Below, piece by piece: positions 34,758 through 42,605 of a stretch of DNA of 47,110 nt (positions within the stretch are counted from its first letter, which is position 1; each line of letters starts with the position of its first letter). This stretch comes from Propionibacteriaceae bacterium. GTDB lineage: Bacteria > Actinomycetota > Actinomycetes > Propionibacteriales > Propionibacteriaceae. The notes under the pieces are model-generated. The model was not told the DNA's origin, made no database searches, and saw only the letters and a program-made list of their open reading frames with translations. The position numbers were made by a program, and so were the translations under genes. Location: NCBI GenBank assembly GCA_031272825.1, contig JAISTE010000032.1, forward strand, positions 1 to 47,110, given 5' to 3'.

Positions 34758-35951
34758 ATGGAAATCGCAAGTAGTCACGACCACTCTCGGAATCCCGCCC
34801 ACGCCGCCCCTAGCCCGCCAAGCGGGCATGACCACAGCGGCCCTGCCCCGGCGTCTACAACCGTGAAGATCGTCTTGGCTGTAGTCATGGTTCTATTCCT
34901 GGCGGCAACCGTCATCGGGGCCGTGCTGCTATGGCCGAGCAACCTTCCGGCGAAGGAGCCCTGGCTGGACGCCGACGCGACCGAGCAAGAGGGCGTGATC
35001 ACCGCGATCATCCTTGACGACGGCGACGCCGGGCACATGGTCGTGGCCCTGGACGACGGGCGAACTGTCGAGGTTCCGTCCGACCCGACCGCGCCGCTTG
35101 CCGAGGCCAGCATCGGGCAGCGGGTCAAGGTGGTCGCCCTCCCTGGCGATGCCGGATACTACTTCTTCGACTACGAGCGCGGCATACCCCTGCTCATCCT
35201 CGCCGGGGTGTTCGTCCTGGCGGTGGTCGGGGTAGCGCGGCTGAAGGGCCTGGCCGCGCTGCTGGGGCTGGTGGTGGCCGTCGGGATTGTGTGGTTCTTC
35301 ACGCTGCCTGCCTTGAGCGTGGGCCGCGAGCCCCTGCCGGTTGCCCTTGTCACGGCCGCAATGGTGATGTTCGTCGTCGTGTATCTTGCCCACGGCATCA
35401 CGGTGAAGACGACCACCGCCCTGCTCGGCACCTTCTTCGGCGTGGCCGCGGTAGCGTCCCTGGCGGCTTGGGCGATCCAGGCGAACTCGCTCACACCCCT
35501 CCAAGACGAGGCCTTCTTCCAGCTGCACAACAACATGCCGCAGGTGGACGTCCGCGGTGTGCTGCTGTGCGGTATGGTGCTTGCCGGGGTGGGCGTCCTC
35601 AACGACGTCACCATCACCCAGGCCTCATCGGTTTGGGAGCTGCGGGCCGCGGCCCCGGACGTCGGCAGGCTGGAGATCTTCTCACACGCCATGCGCATCG
35701 GCCGCGACCACATCGCCTCGACCGTCTACACCATCGCGTTCGCCTACGTGGGCACCGCGCTGGGCATGTTACTGCTCGCCTCCCGGCTCGATTTTTCCAT
35801 CCTCGACATGCTCACCTTCAACGAGATTGCTACAGAAATCGTCTCGACGCTCGTGGCCTCAATCTCCCTGATCCTCACCATCCCGATAACGACGGCCTTG
35901 GGCGCGTGGCTGGCCGGACCAGCGCAGGAGGCGCGCCGGTTCGCGAGCTGA
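34758..35951 (+). CDS. YibE/F-family membrane protein
   Basis: A 397-residue protein: a His-rich soluble N-terminus (SSHDHSRNPAHAAPSPPSGH), a first helix (IVLAVVMVLFLAATVIGAVL), an extracytoplasmic beta-rich domain to about residue 140, then about seven more helices. The helical part has the YibE/F features: GVLNDVTITQASSVWEL and LGMLLLASRL. The family function is unknown; transport has been suggested. The His/Asp-rich front could bind metal, which is my inference. I start it at ATG 34758, with AAGAAT six bases before, a weak leaderless pattern. The frame stays open upstream to 34503, but that part is not family-like. Confidence 0.85.
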   Translation: MEIASSHDHSRNPAHAAPSPPSGHDHSGPAPASTTVKIVLAVVMVLFLAATVIGAVLLWPSNLPAKEPWLDADATEQEGVITAIILDDGDAGHMVVALDDGRTVEVPSDPTAPLAEASIGQRVKVVALPGDAGYYFFDYERGIPLLILAGVFVLAVVGVARLKGLAALLGLVVAVGIVWFFTLPALSVGREPLPVALVTAAMVMFVVVYLAHGITVKTTTALLGTFFGVAAVASLAAWAIQANSLTPLQDEAFFQLHNNMPQVDVRGVLLCGMVLAGVGVLNDVTITQASSVWELRAAAPDVGRLEIFSHAMRIGRDHIASTVYTIAFAYVGTALGMLLLASRLDFSILDMLTFNEIATEIVSTLVASISLILTIPITTALGAWLAGPAQEARRFAS

Positions 35952-36012
35952 GCCTTTTGGGCTGCCCTGTGACTGGGGCTAACCCCACCATAGGATTGGG
36001 GTGGCGGCACCA

Positions 36013-37293
36013 ATGCTTGAAACGGCGTTGACAACGAGACTTGAGGGCATGAACAACGTAGATATCCGACGAATCGCGAAGCAGACGCTGAAAGACTCCG
36101 CGTACCTTTTTTGCACGTTCCCGATTGCCCTGGCCTCGTTTATCGTGCTCGTCACCGGCATTTCGCTGGGAGCGGCGCTCACGATCACCTGGGTCGGCCT
36201 GCCCATCTTGGCCTCCGCCCTCTACTGCGCCCACGGCTTCGCCGCTTTCGAGCGCTTGAGGCTGGCCGCCGACGGCTGCGAGATCGACCCGGTGCCGCCA
36301 AAACCCACCGCTCGCAAGGGATTTTCCAAGTTCCTGGCCGCCATCGGCAACACGACCATGTGGCGAGAGGCCGGGCACGGCATGTTGAACCTGGTGGTCG
36401 CCTGTATCACCTGGCCGGTGCTCGTAGCTTGGTGGGCGATGGGAGCGGGAGGGTTGACCGCCTGGATCTGGGAGCCGACCACGAAAAGGCTAGGGGCCGA
36501 TAGCCGCGGGCTGGCCGAACTGCTGCACCTGCCCGTGCCCAACTCTGTGCTGTATGCCTTCATCGGTGTGGCCGCAATCGCGACGATGCCGTGGGTGCTG
36601 CGCGGCATGACAATGCTTCACATCGGCCTGGCAAGGGCGTTCCTTTCCCCGACCCGCCACGAGCTGGAACGTCGCATCGCTACGCTTACTCAAGCGCGCG
36701 AATCCCTCGGCGAGGCAGAGGCCGCGTCCTTGAGTCGGCTGGAGAAAGACATCCACGACGGCCCGCAACAGTCTCTCATCCGGCTTGGCATGGACATCTC
36801 CGCCGCCCAACGCCGCATCGACTCCGGCGATACGGACGCGGCGAAAGAAGTCTTGGCTCAGGCCAGGGCTCTGAACGACGCCACCATCGCCCAGCTCCGC
36901 GCGCTCTCGCGCGGCATGATGCCGCCGGTGCTGGCCGAACGCGGGCTGACCGCTGCCCTCACCTCCCTGGCGGCGGCCTCGCCGATCCCGACCCGGATCG
37001 ACGCCAAACTCACCAACGAACCGCCGAAACAAGTAGCCGCAGCTGCGTACTTTGCCGCGAGCGAGGCCCTGGCCAATGCCGCCAAGCACTCCAAGGCATC
37101 CAAGATTGGGATCTACTTGGGTGAGTATGAGGGGAATCTGCAGCTGGCCGTCAGTGATGACGGGATTGGCGGGGCTCAGCTGCTGCCCGGGCACGGGCTG
37201 GCGGGGTTAGCCGAACGCGTGGGTGCGCTGGACGGAACCCTGGGCGTCGATAGTATGGGCGGGACAACCGTTCGAATTTCGATACCGATGTGA
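36013..37293 (+). CDS. Sensor histidine kinase (HisKA_3, NarL-partner type)
   Basis: A kinase of about 426 residues. The N-terminal sensor region has two pairs of membrane helices (FIVLVTGISLGAALTITWVG and GMLNLVVACITWPVLVAWW) in the 'putative sensor' arrangement of actinobacterial kinases. The dimerisation/phospho-acceptor block is LSRLEKDIHDGPQQSLIRLG, with His in EKDIHDGPQ. The ATPase domain shows ALANAAKHSKAS (N box) and VSDDGIGGA (G1). The start is uncertain: GTG 36001, ATG 36013 or ATG 36049; TAGGAT at 35991-35996 is the likely -10. The stop overlaps the regulator start (GTGA), so the pair is one operon. The stimulus is unknown. Confidence 0.93.
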   Translation: MLETALTTRLEGMNNVDIRRIAKQTLKDSAYLFCTFPIALASFIVLVTGISLGAALTITWVGLPILASALYCAHGFAAFERLRLAADGCEIDPVPPKPTARKGFSKFLAAIGNTTMWREAGHGMLNLVVACITWPVLVAWWAMGAGGLTAWIWEPTTKRLGADSRGLAELLHLPVPNSVLYAFIGVAAIATMPWVLRGMTMLHIGLARAFLSPTRHELERRIATLTQARESLGEAEAASLSRLEKDIHDGPQQSLIRLGMDISAAQRRIDSGDTDAAKEVLAQARALNDATIAQLRALSRGMMPPVLAERGLTAALTSLAAASPIPTRIDAKLTNEPPKQVAAAAYFAASEALANAAKHSKASKIGIYLGEYEGNLQLAVSDDGIGGAQLLPGHGLAGLAERVGALDGTLGVDSMGGTTVRISIPM

Positions 37294-37934
37294 GGGGTAT
37301 GCGTCTAATACTGGCCGAGGATTCAGCCCTTCTGCGCGAGGGGCTGATCCGGCTGTTCGCAGAGCTCGGGCACGAGGTGATCGCGGCGGTGGGAGATGCC
37401 CCCGCTCTGGAAACTGCGCTCGCCGCCGAGCTGCCGGATGTGGCCGTCGCCGATGTTCGGATGCCGCCGACGTTCACCGACGACGGCCTGAAGGTTGCCA
37501 TCCAAACCCGCAAGGCGCACCCCGAGGTCGGCTGGCTGGTGCTCTCCCAGTGGGTAGAGGTCGAGTCGGCAAGGGAACTGCTGCGGCTCGGCGGAGGCGG
37601 CGTCGGCTATCTGCTGAAAGACCGCATCCAAGACCTCGCCGCCGTAGATTCCGCGCTGAAAACCATCGCGGACGGCGGCACGATGATCGACCCAGAGGTC
37701 ATCTCCCAAGTGCTGACGGCCCCCACACCTGCCATGGGACGGCTGACGGCGCGCGAACGCGAGGTGCTGGCGCTCATGGCCGAGGGCCGCTCAAACAGCG
37801 CCATCGCCGCCGCCCTGGTGGTGACGCTGGGCGCGGTCGAGAAACATATAGCCTCGATTTTCACCAAACTAGATTTGGAGAACTCGCCCGACGACCACCG
37901 TCGGGTATTGGCGGTGCTGGCGTACCTGGGGTAG
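37290..37934 (+). CDS. NarL/FixJ-family response regulator (partner of the upstream kinase)
   Basis: A 214-residue regulator. The receiver domain begins MRLILAEDSALLREGL, the phospho-acceptor Asp is in VAVADVRMPPT, the family motif in actinobacteria with this kinase type, and the conserved Lys is in GYLLKDRIQD. The LuxR-type HTH is LTAREREVLALMAEGRSNSA and KHIASIFTKLDL. GTG 37290 overlaps the kinase stop by 4 bp; ATG 37299 is an alternative nearer the conserved start. It ends 14 bp before the stop of the convergent next gene. Targets are unknown, but the neighbouring membrane genes are candidates. Confidence 0.95.
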   Translation: MRGMRLILAEDSALLREGLIRLFAELGHEVIAAVGDAPALETALAAELPDVAVADVRMPPTFTDDGLKVAIQTRKAHPEVGWLVLSQWVEVESARELLRLGGGGVGYLLKDRIQDLAAVDSALKTIADGGTMIDPEVISQVLTAPTPAMGRLTAREREVLALMAEGRSNSAIAAALVVTLGAVEKHIASIFTKLDLENSPDDHRRVLAVLAYLG

Positions 37935-37948
37935 CGGTTTCAGTAATC

Positions 37949-38512
37949 TCAGTCGAATCGCACCGAAACAACGATCCCAAAATCGAACTGTTCGAAGGCC
38001 TCGGCAGGATCGGCGACAACCTGCTCGGTGGTGATTGACCAAGAGTCTTTGCTCGTAGCTCCGATCCAGAACAGCGGGATTTCTTTCCCGAGGACGAACT
38101 CAGTTGAGTCGGTAAAGAACGTTGCGCTAGCCGAGCCCATCGAGTCGGGCCAAGAAACGCCCAGCTTCCCGGTTGCTCCCCAGGGGCCGAAGCTTATGCT
38201 CGCTACCGGATCGGGATCGCCCAGGAGCGCGATGAACAAGGAGCTTTGCGGGCTGGCGAGATAACCGGCTTCTTCGGTGATCGGCTCGAAAGCTGGCTTG
38301 GGTTCTTGGCTCTTGTCGTACAGCGTGCCTGAGAGCCGCACCTTGTTGAACTGCCCGCGTACCTCGAATCCTTCCAGGTCTCTGATCCTGCCATCCAGGT
38401 CGATGAGGTCGGCGCCCAGCTCTATCTCGTCGGTGTCGACCACGTAGATGCCGTCGGCCTTAGGCAGCTGCAGCCGGACTCCGGGCACGATCCCGGTGAA
38501 GGCCACGGCCAC
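37949..38512 (-). CDS. Uncharacterised membrane-anchored extracytoplasmic protein, start codon unclear
   Basis: From GTG 38512 the frame gives 187 residues: the end of a hydrophobic segment (VAVAFTGIVPGV) and a soluble acidic domain with beta-type sequence (YVVDTDEIELGADLIDL, GQFNKVRLSGTLYDK). The in-frame region upstream (38566-38513) encodes KKKFFLGLIVGLAAA, a perfect anchor start, but has no ATG, GTG or TTG before an in-frame TAG at 38567-38569. The true start is therefore a rare codon, GTG with a clipped anchor, or lost. A GC-rich tandem repeat lies 40 bp upstream. No known family; no close neighbours in function. Confidence 0.6.
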   Translation of the reverse strand: MAVAFTGIVPGVRLQLPKADGIYVVDTDEIELGADLIDLDGRIRDLEGFEVRGQFNKVRLSGTLYDKSQEPKPAFEPITEEAGYLASPQSSLFIALLGDPDPVASISFGPWGATGKLGVSWPDSMGSASATFFTDSTEFVLGKEIPLFWIGATSKDSWSITTEQVVADPAEAFEQFDFGIVVSVRFD

Positions 38513-38607
38513 GGCGGCGGCCAGCCCGACGATCAGTCCCAGGAAGAACTTCTTCTTATCAACAAGCTAACAGACCCAACCGTTGGGATGTCCATGCGAA
38601 CCTACCC

Positions 38608-38672
38608 CGTCCCCGGACTTGATCCGAGCCGTCCCCGGGCTTGACCGGGGCGTCCCCGGACTCAATCCGGGG
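38608..38672. repeat. 21-22-bp GC-rich tandem repeat, three units
   Basis: Units at 38608, 38630 and 38651 share CGTCCCCGG[AG]CT-GA-CCGGGG; the second and third can each fold (CCCCGG...CCGGGG). The block lies between the 37949-38512 gene and the ASCH gene. Confidence 0.8.
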
Positions 38673-38713
38673 CGGCCCAGAGCACTCACAGACGCACCAG
38701 TTCCCCTCTGGGT

Positions 38714-38719
38714 TAGGGT
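38714..38719 (+). promoter_or_regulatory. -10 element of the ASCH gene (leaderless geometry)
   Basis: TAGGGT, six bases, then ATG 38726. No Shine-Dalgarno sequence. Confidence 0.45.
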
Positions 38720-38725
38720 AGAAAC

Positions 38726-39238
38726 ATGGATGATGCTGAACACCAGGCCAAAGAGATAGACCTGTTCTGGGCCCAGGCGCGCAGGATGACCAAGATGGAA
38801 ACGCTCCCGGGATGGATGCCCAGGTACTGGAGCGAGGTGGTGGCACCCCCGGCGTGGTCTTTCGGTGACACTCCCCAGATGGCCGACGAACTGCTTGGCC
38901 TGGTATTGGAGGGCAAGAAGACGGCCACGTGCGGCCTGCTCAGCGACTACGAGGAAGAACACGAGCCACTGCCCGAAGTGGGGGATCTCTCCATCATCCT
39001 CGACGGCCAAGGCAGGCCCCGCGCACTAGTGCGGAACTACTACGTCGCGATGCTCCCGTTCAAGGACGTCGACGCCGAACAGGCGTACCTGGAAGGCGAG
39101 GGAGACCGCACGCTCGACTACTGGCGCAAGGCACACGAAGAGTACTTCACCGCGTGCCTGGCCGAGGCGGGCAAGACCTTCACGGAGGACGTCGAGGTGG
39201 TAGAAGAACGCTTCGAGGTGCTGTACCCGAAGGATTAG
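38726..39238 (+). CDS. ASCH-domain protein
   Basis: A 170-residue protein of the ASCH superfamily (RNA/nucleotide-binding fold related to PUA). The core is SFGDTPQMADELLGLVLEGK, then KTATCGLLSDYEEE and VGDLSIILDGQGRPRAL, all typical of the family; the K-x-x-T motif that binds nucleic acid or nucleotide is visible. Some ASCH proteins act as ribonucleases or in RNA modification, but the role of this one is unknown. A leaderless promoter precedes ATG 38726. It stands alone between the anchored protein and the peptide transporter. Confidence 0.85.
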   Translation: MDDAEHQAKEIDLFWAQARRMTKMETLPGWMPRYWSEVVAPPAWSFGDTPQMADELLGLVLEGKKTATCGLLSDYEEEHEPLPEVGDLSIILDGQGRPRALVRNYYVAMLPFKDVDAEQAYLEGEGDRTLDYWRKAHEEYFTACLAEAGKTFTEDVEVVEERFEVLYPKD

Positions 39239-39333
39239 CCTGGCTCATTACCCCACTCTTACGATTGTGACCACGACGCCCGAAGTTCGCCAAGGGCGAG
39301 TACCCGTATTTGGCTCCCGCTAGCCGTCGCCCC

Positions 39334-39339
39334 TACGAT
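39334..39339 (+). promoter_or_regulatory. -10 element of the peptide transporter gene
   Basis: TACGAT 27 bp before ATG 39366, leaving a short leader with GAAGGG just before the start. Confidence 0.4.
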
Positions 39340-39365
39340 AAAAACTGAGGATTCTTCGCGAAGGG

Positions 39366-40844
39366 ATGAAAGTGACTGTGACAGCTGGTGAGGCGAAGCC
39401 TCGCACGTTCTTGGGGCAGCCGCTGGGTCTGGTCAATCTCTTCTCGACCGAGTTGTGTGAGCGCTTCTCGTTCTACGGCATGAAGGCGATCCTCGTCTAC
39501 TTCCTCTACGACTCTGTCGCCGCCGGCGGGCTCGGGCTGTCACAGACCGACGCGATGGTCATCATGAGCCTGTTCGGCTCGCTCGTCTACCTGACGTCGA
39601 TCGTGGGCGGCTGGCTGGCCGACCGCGTGCTCGGCCCCTATCGCTCGATCCTCATTGGTGGGATCACGATCGCTCTCGGCCACGTTGTGCTGGGCCTCCC
39701 TCTCGGGCTTGGTGGGACGCTCGTGGCGCTCGGCTTCATCATCATCGGCACGGGCCTGCTCAAGCCCAACGTCTCCGTCATGGTCGGCCAGCTCTATGCT
39801 GCCGGGGATCCGCGCCGTGAGGCTGGCTTTCAGCTCCTCTATCTCTCGATTAACGTCGGCGCTTTCGTTTCGCCGCTCGTCGTCGGCTGGGTGTCCGACC
39901 GCTCGGGCTATCACGCCGGTTTTCTCATCCCCGCCCTGCTTATGGGTGTTGCCCTCGCTATCTACGTGGGACTTAGCCGTCAAACCCTCCACGGCATCGG
40001 GCGAACCGTCGCCCAGCCTCTTGAGAAGGCCGAACGTTTCCGCTGGGCCGTTATCGGCTGCGTCGGGCTCGTAGCAGTCGTCTCTTTGTTCGTGGGCGTC
40101 ACGCGCCAGGGAGAGTCGGGCCTCAAGGTTCTGTCGGATTCTATGCCGGCGGTCTGCGCGGCCATCGCCGTGGCGTTGTTCGTGTACTTCCTGCGTGATG
40201 TGCGGCTCGAATCCGACGAACGGTCGCGGATCGCCGCCTACGCCCCGCTGTTCGTCGCGGGAACGTGTTTCTTCGCCCTGTCCGAACAGCAAGGCTCGAC
40301 GATGGCCCTCATCATTGACCAAAGTGTCACCACCACGATTTGGGGCTTCGACATCCCGGCGTCCTGGTTCCAGTCGGTAAACCCGCTCGCCATCATCGTG
40401 TTGAGCCCAGTCTTTGCGGCCTTGTGGACGCGGCTCGGACACCGCCAGCCGTCGCCCGTTACGAAGATCGGCGTCGGCCTTATCATCGCCTGTCTCGGTT
40501 TCGTCGTTCTGTCGGTTCCTTTCATCCTGGACTTCCAGACGATCGGCCCAGGCTGGGTCGTGGCTTCGATGGTTCTAATCACTGTGGGGGAGCTGATGCT
40601 GGCGCCGACCGGCCTTGCCGTGACCAACCAGCTGTCGCCGGTCGTCCACCTATCGAAGATGATGGCCCTATGGTTCATCGCCGACGCCCTCGGCCAAGGC
40701 ATCAACGCCATCACGGTTCGAGTCTTCGACCCGGCTAACCCGGAGCGTTTCTTCCTCATCTACGGTGCCGTCGCCTTGGCGGTAGGCCTGATCCTGCTGG
40801 CCGTCCGCCGCCGCTTGGTTACGTTAGGCCGCGGCGCACTGTAG
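39366..40844 (+). CDS. Proton-dependent oligopeptide transporter (POT/PTR2, DtpT-like)
   Basis: A 492-residue MFS carrier with about 14 helices. The PTR2 signature ELCERFSFYGMKAILVYFLY sits in helix 1, and FIIIGTGLLKPNVSVMVGQL and SINVGAFVSPLVVGW in the next helices. The ExxERFxYYG motif holds the proton-coupling Glu residues. It imports di- and tripeptides with protons. ATG 39366 is close to GAAGGG; GTG 39372 has better spacing and is an alternative. Its codon use is slightly different from its neighbours (more TCG and CTC), which may signal acquisition; I have not measured it. It is the last gene before the accessory region. Confidence 0.93.
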   Translation: MKVTVTAGEAKPRTFLGQPLGLVNLFSTELCERFSFYGMKAILVYFLYDSVAAGGLGLSQTDAMVIMSLFGSLVYLTSIVGGWLADRVLGPYRSILIGGITIALGHVVLGLPLGLGGTLVALGFIIIGTGLLKPNVSVMVGQLYAAGDPRREAGFQLLYLSINVGAFVSPLVVGWVSDRSGYHAGFLIPALLMGVALAIYVGLSRQTLHGIGRTVAQPLEKAERFRWAVIGCVGLVAVVSLFVGVTRQGESGLKVLSDSMPAVCAAIAVALFVYFLRDVRLESDERSRIAAYAPLFVAGTCFFALSEQQGSTMALIIDQSVTTTIWGFDIPASWFQSVNPLAIIVLSPVFAALWTRLGHRQPSPVTKIGVGLIIACLGFVVLSVPFILDFQTIGPGWVVASMVLITVGELMLAPTGLAVTNQLSPVVHLSKMMALWFIADALGQGINAITVRVFDPANPERFFLIYGAVALAVGLILLAVRRRLVTLGRGAL

Positions 40845-40935
40845 GACAACCTGAAGCGCCGGGAAACTGCTGTGTTCTTGAAAGTGCCGAATCGCGCACC
40901 TACCTTGCGTCGGTAGGATGGGAATGTCGGGCGGG

Positions 40936-40999
40936 AGCCTTGAAATACCAGGACGGCTCCCATTCTGTGGGGCATTGAAGGCGCCAAGTGCGCCCGGCC
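40936..40999 (+). repeat. Direct repeat A flanking the toxin-antitoxin segment
   Basis: Pairs with 42543-42602. The first 22 bp (AGCCTTGAAATA-CAGGACGGC) differ at one position, and both end in GCCAAGT-CGCCCGGCC. GGGAGCC (40933-40939) and GGCTCCC (40955-40961) form a hairpin in this copy only. Confidence 0.75.
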
Positions 41000-41063
41000 C
41001 TGATTGAAGTTCGTCACATGAGTTGAGTGCGCGGCGGAGTGTTGCACCGTTGTTGTTCCGTGT

Positions 41064-41069
41064 TACACT
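41064..41069 (+). promoter_or_regulatory. -10 element of the PIN antitoxin gene (leaderless geometry)
   Basis: TACACT, six bases, then ATG 41076. No Shine-Dalgarno sequence. Confidence 0.5.
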
Positions 41070-41075
41070 CCATGT

Positions 41076-41327
41076 ATGCCTACTACTAGACCCAGATACA
41101 TGGTTACCGACACGGGAGCTGTCGAGGCTGCTCTAGACGTTGCTCAGAAGGCATGGCCTGATACTCCACGTGGCAGCCAAGCGATAGGGCGGCTCATGGA
41201 GATGGCAGCTAATGTACTCACAGAATCCGAGGAGGCACGCGAAGCCAAGGTGCGTGCGCTGACGCAGTTTGGTTCGGCTTTCCCCGACGGATACCTGGAT
41301 GATCTGCGTGAGGAGTGGAACGAATGA
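41076..41327 (+). CDS. Antitoxin of a PIN-domain toxin-antitoxin pair
   Basis: An 83-residue acidic protein directly ahead of a PIN-domain toxin, with a 4-bp stop/start overlap (ATGA, 41324-41327). The middle is helical (TPRGSQAIGRLMEMAANVL) and the C-terminus very acidic (DDLREEWNE), as in VapB-type antitoxins whose tail covers the toxin. I recognise no DNA-binding fold in the N-terminus with certainty. Typical pairs autoregulate through such an antitoxin. ATG 41076 follows a leaderless promoter. Confidence 0.75.
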   Translation: MPTTRPRYMVTDTGAVEAALDVAQKAWPDTPRGSQAIGRLMEMAANVLTESEEAREAKVRALTQFGSAFPDGYLDDLREEWNE

Positions 41328-41719
41328 GCATAGTTCTGGATGCCAACATCCTCATTGCTTTGCAAAAAGAGCAGGATGCCCATCACCAAAAGGCGCAGGC
41401 GCTTTTGCTTGAGCCTGGCGACTTTCTGGTTCATCCCCTCACTATGGCGGAGGTTCTCGTCGGTGGTGTGCGCATAGGCCAAGGAGCGGCGATGCTTGAA
41501 GCCATTTTGCAAGCGGGAATCGCACTGAGCCCGGCAGACACGCCAAAGCCGCTTGACTTAGCCGAGGTTCAGCACTCGAGCGGGCTGAAGATGCCGGATG
41601 CAGTGGTGTTGGCGTGTGCGAAAGCCTTAGGCGCGAAGCTGGCTACGGTGGATGAGAACCTTGCGAAGGCGGCGGCAAACCTCGGAGTCAAGCTTGTCTT
41701 CGCTCTAAAAGATAAGTAG
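41324..41719 (+). CDS. PIN-domain toxin (VapC-like ribonuclease)
   Basis: A 131-residue PIN-domain nuclease. The four metal-binding acids are visible: Asp in IVLDANILIAL (near residue 5), Glu in LTMAEVLVGG (near 44), Asp in GLKMPDAVVLACA (near 91) and Asp in LATVDENL (near 109). VapC toxins cut tRNA or rRNA. I start it at ATG 41324, overlapping the antitoxin stop; the frame opens at 41315 without need. It lies in a 1.6-kb segment between direct repeats A and B, in keeping with a mobile or recently gained unit. Confidence 0.88.
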   Translation: MSIVLDANILIALQKEQDAHHQKAQALLLEPGDFLVHPLTMAEVLVGGVRIGQGAAMLEAILQAGIALSPADTPKPLDLAEVQHSSGLKMPDAVVLACAKALGAKLATVDENLAKAAANLGVKLVFALKDK

Positions 41720-41790
41720 GCATGCGGCGCGTTCTCAAAGAGCACGAGCTGATTCAATGTGCAGACGCTAATATTCGCCAACGCGTACCT

Positions 41791-41796
41791 TAGTGT
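41791..41796 (+). promoter_or_regulatory. -10 element before a short ORF (leaderless geometry)
   Basis: TAGTGT, six bases, then GTG 41803. Confidence 0.35.
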
Positions 41797-41802
41797 CATA
41801 GG

Positions 41803-41964
41803 GTGGTTGTTGATACCGGGATGCCCAGCGTGTCGTATGGCCAACTCCATCAGTGGGATGAATACTCGCGAGGCGGGCCGATCCATTTCATCGGGAAGCA
41901 CAGTCCAGAACCGTCGCTGACCGTCTTCATCTATCACGTCATGGCGACCAACCTAAGGAGTTGA
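41803..41964 (+). CDS. Short uncharacterised ORF, possibly a gene remnant
   Basis: A 53-residue frame from GTG 41803, with protein-like content (VDTGMPSVSYGQLHQWDEYS, GKHSPEPSLTVFIYHVMATN). A -10-like hexamer sits at leaderless distance. The next ORF begins 2 bp after its stop with AAGGAG inside this frame, so the two could be a couplet. I recognise no family; a broken toxin or antitoxin is possible given the surroundings. Confidence 0.35.
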   Translation: MVVDTGMPSVSYGQLHQWDEYSRGGPIHFIGKHSPEPSLTVFIYHVMATNLRS

Positions 41965-41966
41965 AA

Positions 41967-42222
41967 ATGGGCAAGACAATCGATCCAGAGGATTACAAGT
42001 ACATCCCCGGCGTGAGCGAAGTCGTTTGGGATGCCGACATTGATGAGCTCGGGCTACATGATCTCGACGGGAACCCGATCGCCGAGGAGTCGTTGGGGCG
42101 TGAGTCCGAGAAATGGGAATCCCGTACGCGTGCCGGGCTTATCCCCGGCGGGAAGTCCCTCACCGGAGGATCTGGCACATCTCCGCGCCCAACAGGTAGA
42201 AGGCGAACGGACGGCCGCCTAA
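41967..42222 (+). pseudogene. Small gene with an apparent frameshift
   Basis: AAGGAG precedes ATG 41967, and the first about 65 codons read as a normal acidic protein (DPEDYKYIPGVSEVVWDADI, ELGLHDLDGNPIAEESLGRE, AGLIPGGKSL). Near 42165-42175 the coding look moves to another frame, which reads PEDLAHLRAQQVEGERTAA and stops at 42220-42222. A third frame further on (EILDTVKETSGEHDYTAWPY, then ARAQ) ends at the solitary CRISPR repeat. I take this as one or more broken genes. The pieces to 42555 include a last protein-like end (ASLVEAMLEASRAEEARALK) next to direct repeat B. No family recognised. Confidence 0.45.
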
Positions 42223-42345
42223 CCCCCTTGCAAATCAGCCTGAACGCGTCCGCGCCGGAAAAGCCCAAACGCCTGAAATCCTCGACACTGTCAAGGAAAC
42301 CTCAGGGGAGCACGACTACACGGCGTGGCCGTACGCGCGGGCGCA

Positions 42346-42374
42346 GGGATCATCCCCGCTTGGGCGGGGAGCAC
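42346..42374 (-). CRISPR. Solitary type I-E-like CRISPR repeat
   Basis: A full 29-bp copy (GGGATCATCCCCGCTTGGGC... GCAC on the plus strand) identical to repeats 2 and 3 of the mini-array at 43995-44168 and in the same orientation, 1.6 kb away. No second repeat or spacer adjoins it. The conventional reading direction of such repeats (GTGCTCCCC... first) is the minus strand. Confidence 0.85.
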
Positions 42375-42542
42375 TCATAAGTGCAATAGACTGCTGCGCA
42401 GAACCGCGCCAGGGCCATTTCCCGCAAACAGCACACTTCAAGGCCAACACTCGCGCCGCCGCAATCCAGAACAGGTTCCTTCGGGGGTGACGGCTAGCCT
42501 CGTGGAGGCTATGCTGGAGGCCAGCCGGGCGGAGGAAGCGCG

Positions 42543-42602
42543 AGCCTTGAAATAACAGGACGGCACCGGCAGGGGCCCAGAAAGTGCCAAGTCCGCCCGG
42601 CC
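42543..42602 (+). repeat. Direct repeat B flanking the toxin-antitoxin segment
   Basis: Counterpart of 40936-40999. It ends 3 bp before the stop codon of the minus-strand toxin module. Confidence 0.75.
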
Positions 42603-42605
42603 TTC

